Assembly (NCBI GenBank): GCA_022843905.1
Contig: JALHMT010000010.1
Span: 1 to 64,000, forward strand
Source of the DNA: Rubrivivax sp.
Lineage (GTDB): Bacteria; Pseudomonadota; Gammaproteobacteria; Burkholderiales; Burkholderiaceae_C
Direction: 5' to 3'
Length of the DNA stretch: 64,000 nucleotides
Part shown: positions 63,656 to 64,000 of the stretch, in pieces
Layout: the number at the start of each line of letters is the position of its first letter
Position numbering within the stretch: the first letter of the stretch is position 1
Notes under the pieces: generated by a model
Seen by the model: the letters and a program-made list of their open reading frames with translations, nothing else
Database searches by the model: none
What the model was told of the DNA's origin: nothing
Translations under genes and position numbers: made by a program

Positions 63656-64000
63656 GCCGCCCCTCCCGGCACGACCACTGCATAGACGGCACGCAGCCCG
63701 GCCAGCAGCAGCAGCAGGGCCAGCCCGATCGACAGCACGCGTGCGGACCGCTCGCCCAGGCCCCACCATTCGCGGGCGATGTTGGCCACGCCCACCGGGA
63801 CGTGCACCGCGCAGGCGATCACGAACACCGCATAGAAGGCGCCGAAGGCCCAGTTGCCCTGCGTGCGACCCAGGATCTCGGCCGCGCTGAGACCGCCGCG
63901 CACGGCGTAGACCATGCCCCCCAGGTGCACCAGCACGCACACGGCCAGCACCATGGCGCTGATGCGCTGCCAGTACCAGCGGCGCGCCTGGGCGATGGCC
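63652..64000 (-). CDS. Second SdhC/D-like membrane subunit, partial (5' end outside)
   Basis: The visible 115 residues include RRWYWQRISAMVLAVCVLVH, GNWAFGAFYAVFVIACAVHV and VGVANIAREWWGLGERSARV, three TM helices with conserved Arg/Ser and His in SdhC/D style. The frame is open to the window edge, and a Met at 63954 is internal because family-like sequence continues upstream of it. Together with the next gene it would form the two-subunit membrane anchor of a fumarate reductase/succinate dehydrogenase-like complex. An Fe-S subunit could lie beyond the edge. Confidence 0.75.
   Translation of the reverse strand, partial: AIAQARRWYWQRISAMVLAVCVLVHLGGMVYAVRGGLSAAEILGRTQGNWAFGAFYAVFVIACAVHVPVGVANIAREWWGLGERSARVLSIGLALLLLLAGLRAVYAVVVPGGAA

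Overview
The window is high-GC, densely coded proteobacterial chromosome. The gene families point to Burkholderiales (Rubrivivax/Leptothrix/Comamonadaceae-like): three Bug-type receptors of tripartite tricarboxylate transporters, a surE-pcm-nlpD cluster, a Tat-exported HiPIP, tamA-tamB next to tRNA-Arg(CCU), and a second infA-type gene. This placement is inferred from gene content only.

Layout. 0.2-3.8 kb (minus): livH, then surE-pcm-nlpD with ATGA overlaps. 4-7 kb (plus): a NarL-type response regulator and a large membrane histidine kinase. 7-12.9 kb (minus): a five-gene unit of acyl-CoA ligase, tctC, tctB, tctA and a ketopantoate-reductase-like enzyme. 13-14.6 kb: a small Cys-rich protein, HiPIP and a di-domain cytochrome c. 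14.7-25.8 kb (plus): MoxR ATPase, GNAT, S9 peptidase, VWA protein, then tamA and tamB, ending in tRNA-Arg(CCU).

25.84-38.76 kb is a 12.9-kb integrative element in the 3' end of that tRNA. It is bounded by an exact 18-bp repeat and carries a P4-type integrase with GGGGGCACA arm sites on both sides of the core. It also holds an AlpA-led operon ending in a PriCT_2/Toprim/DUF927 replicase, a RadC-like protein, 11-bp iterons and four ~100-bp-spaced hairpin repeats. Nested inside (33.8-36.7 kb) is an integron-type cassette array without an integrase (CALIN): four lower-GC genes, all minus strand, each ending at an attC-like site. Two of the four encode proteins with HEPN-type Rx4H motifs and two encode membrane proteins. 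I regard this nested array as the most novel part of the window.

38.8-52.5 kb: PF10118 protein, IF-1 paralogue, an orphan Bug receptor divergent from an IlvD/Edd dehydratase, a methyltransferase, a 3-hydroxyacyl-CoA dehydrogenase, an RND efflux operon (adaptor, pump, outer-membrane factor) and DbpA. 52.7-57.2 kb: small unknown protein, Suv3-like helicase, a Phd/ParE-type toxin-antitoxin pair whose toxin stop codon overlaps the start of a truncated DNA adenine methylase, and a TauE-type exporter. 57.2-64 kb (minus): a catabolic-looking cluster of two SdhC/D-like cytochrome b subunits, a Bug receptor, two-subunit class I fumarase/tartrate dehydratase, a fumarate-reductase-like flavoprotein and a ThDP enzyme. 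The last gene runs off the window.
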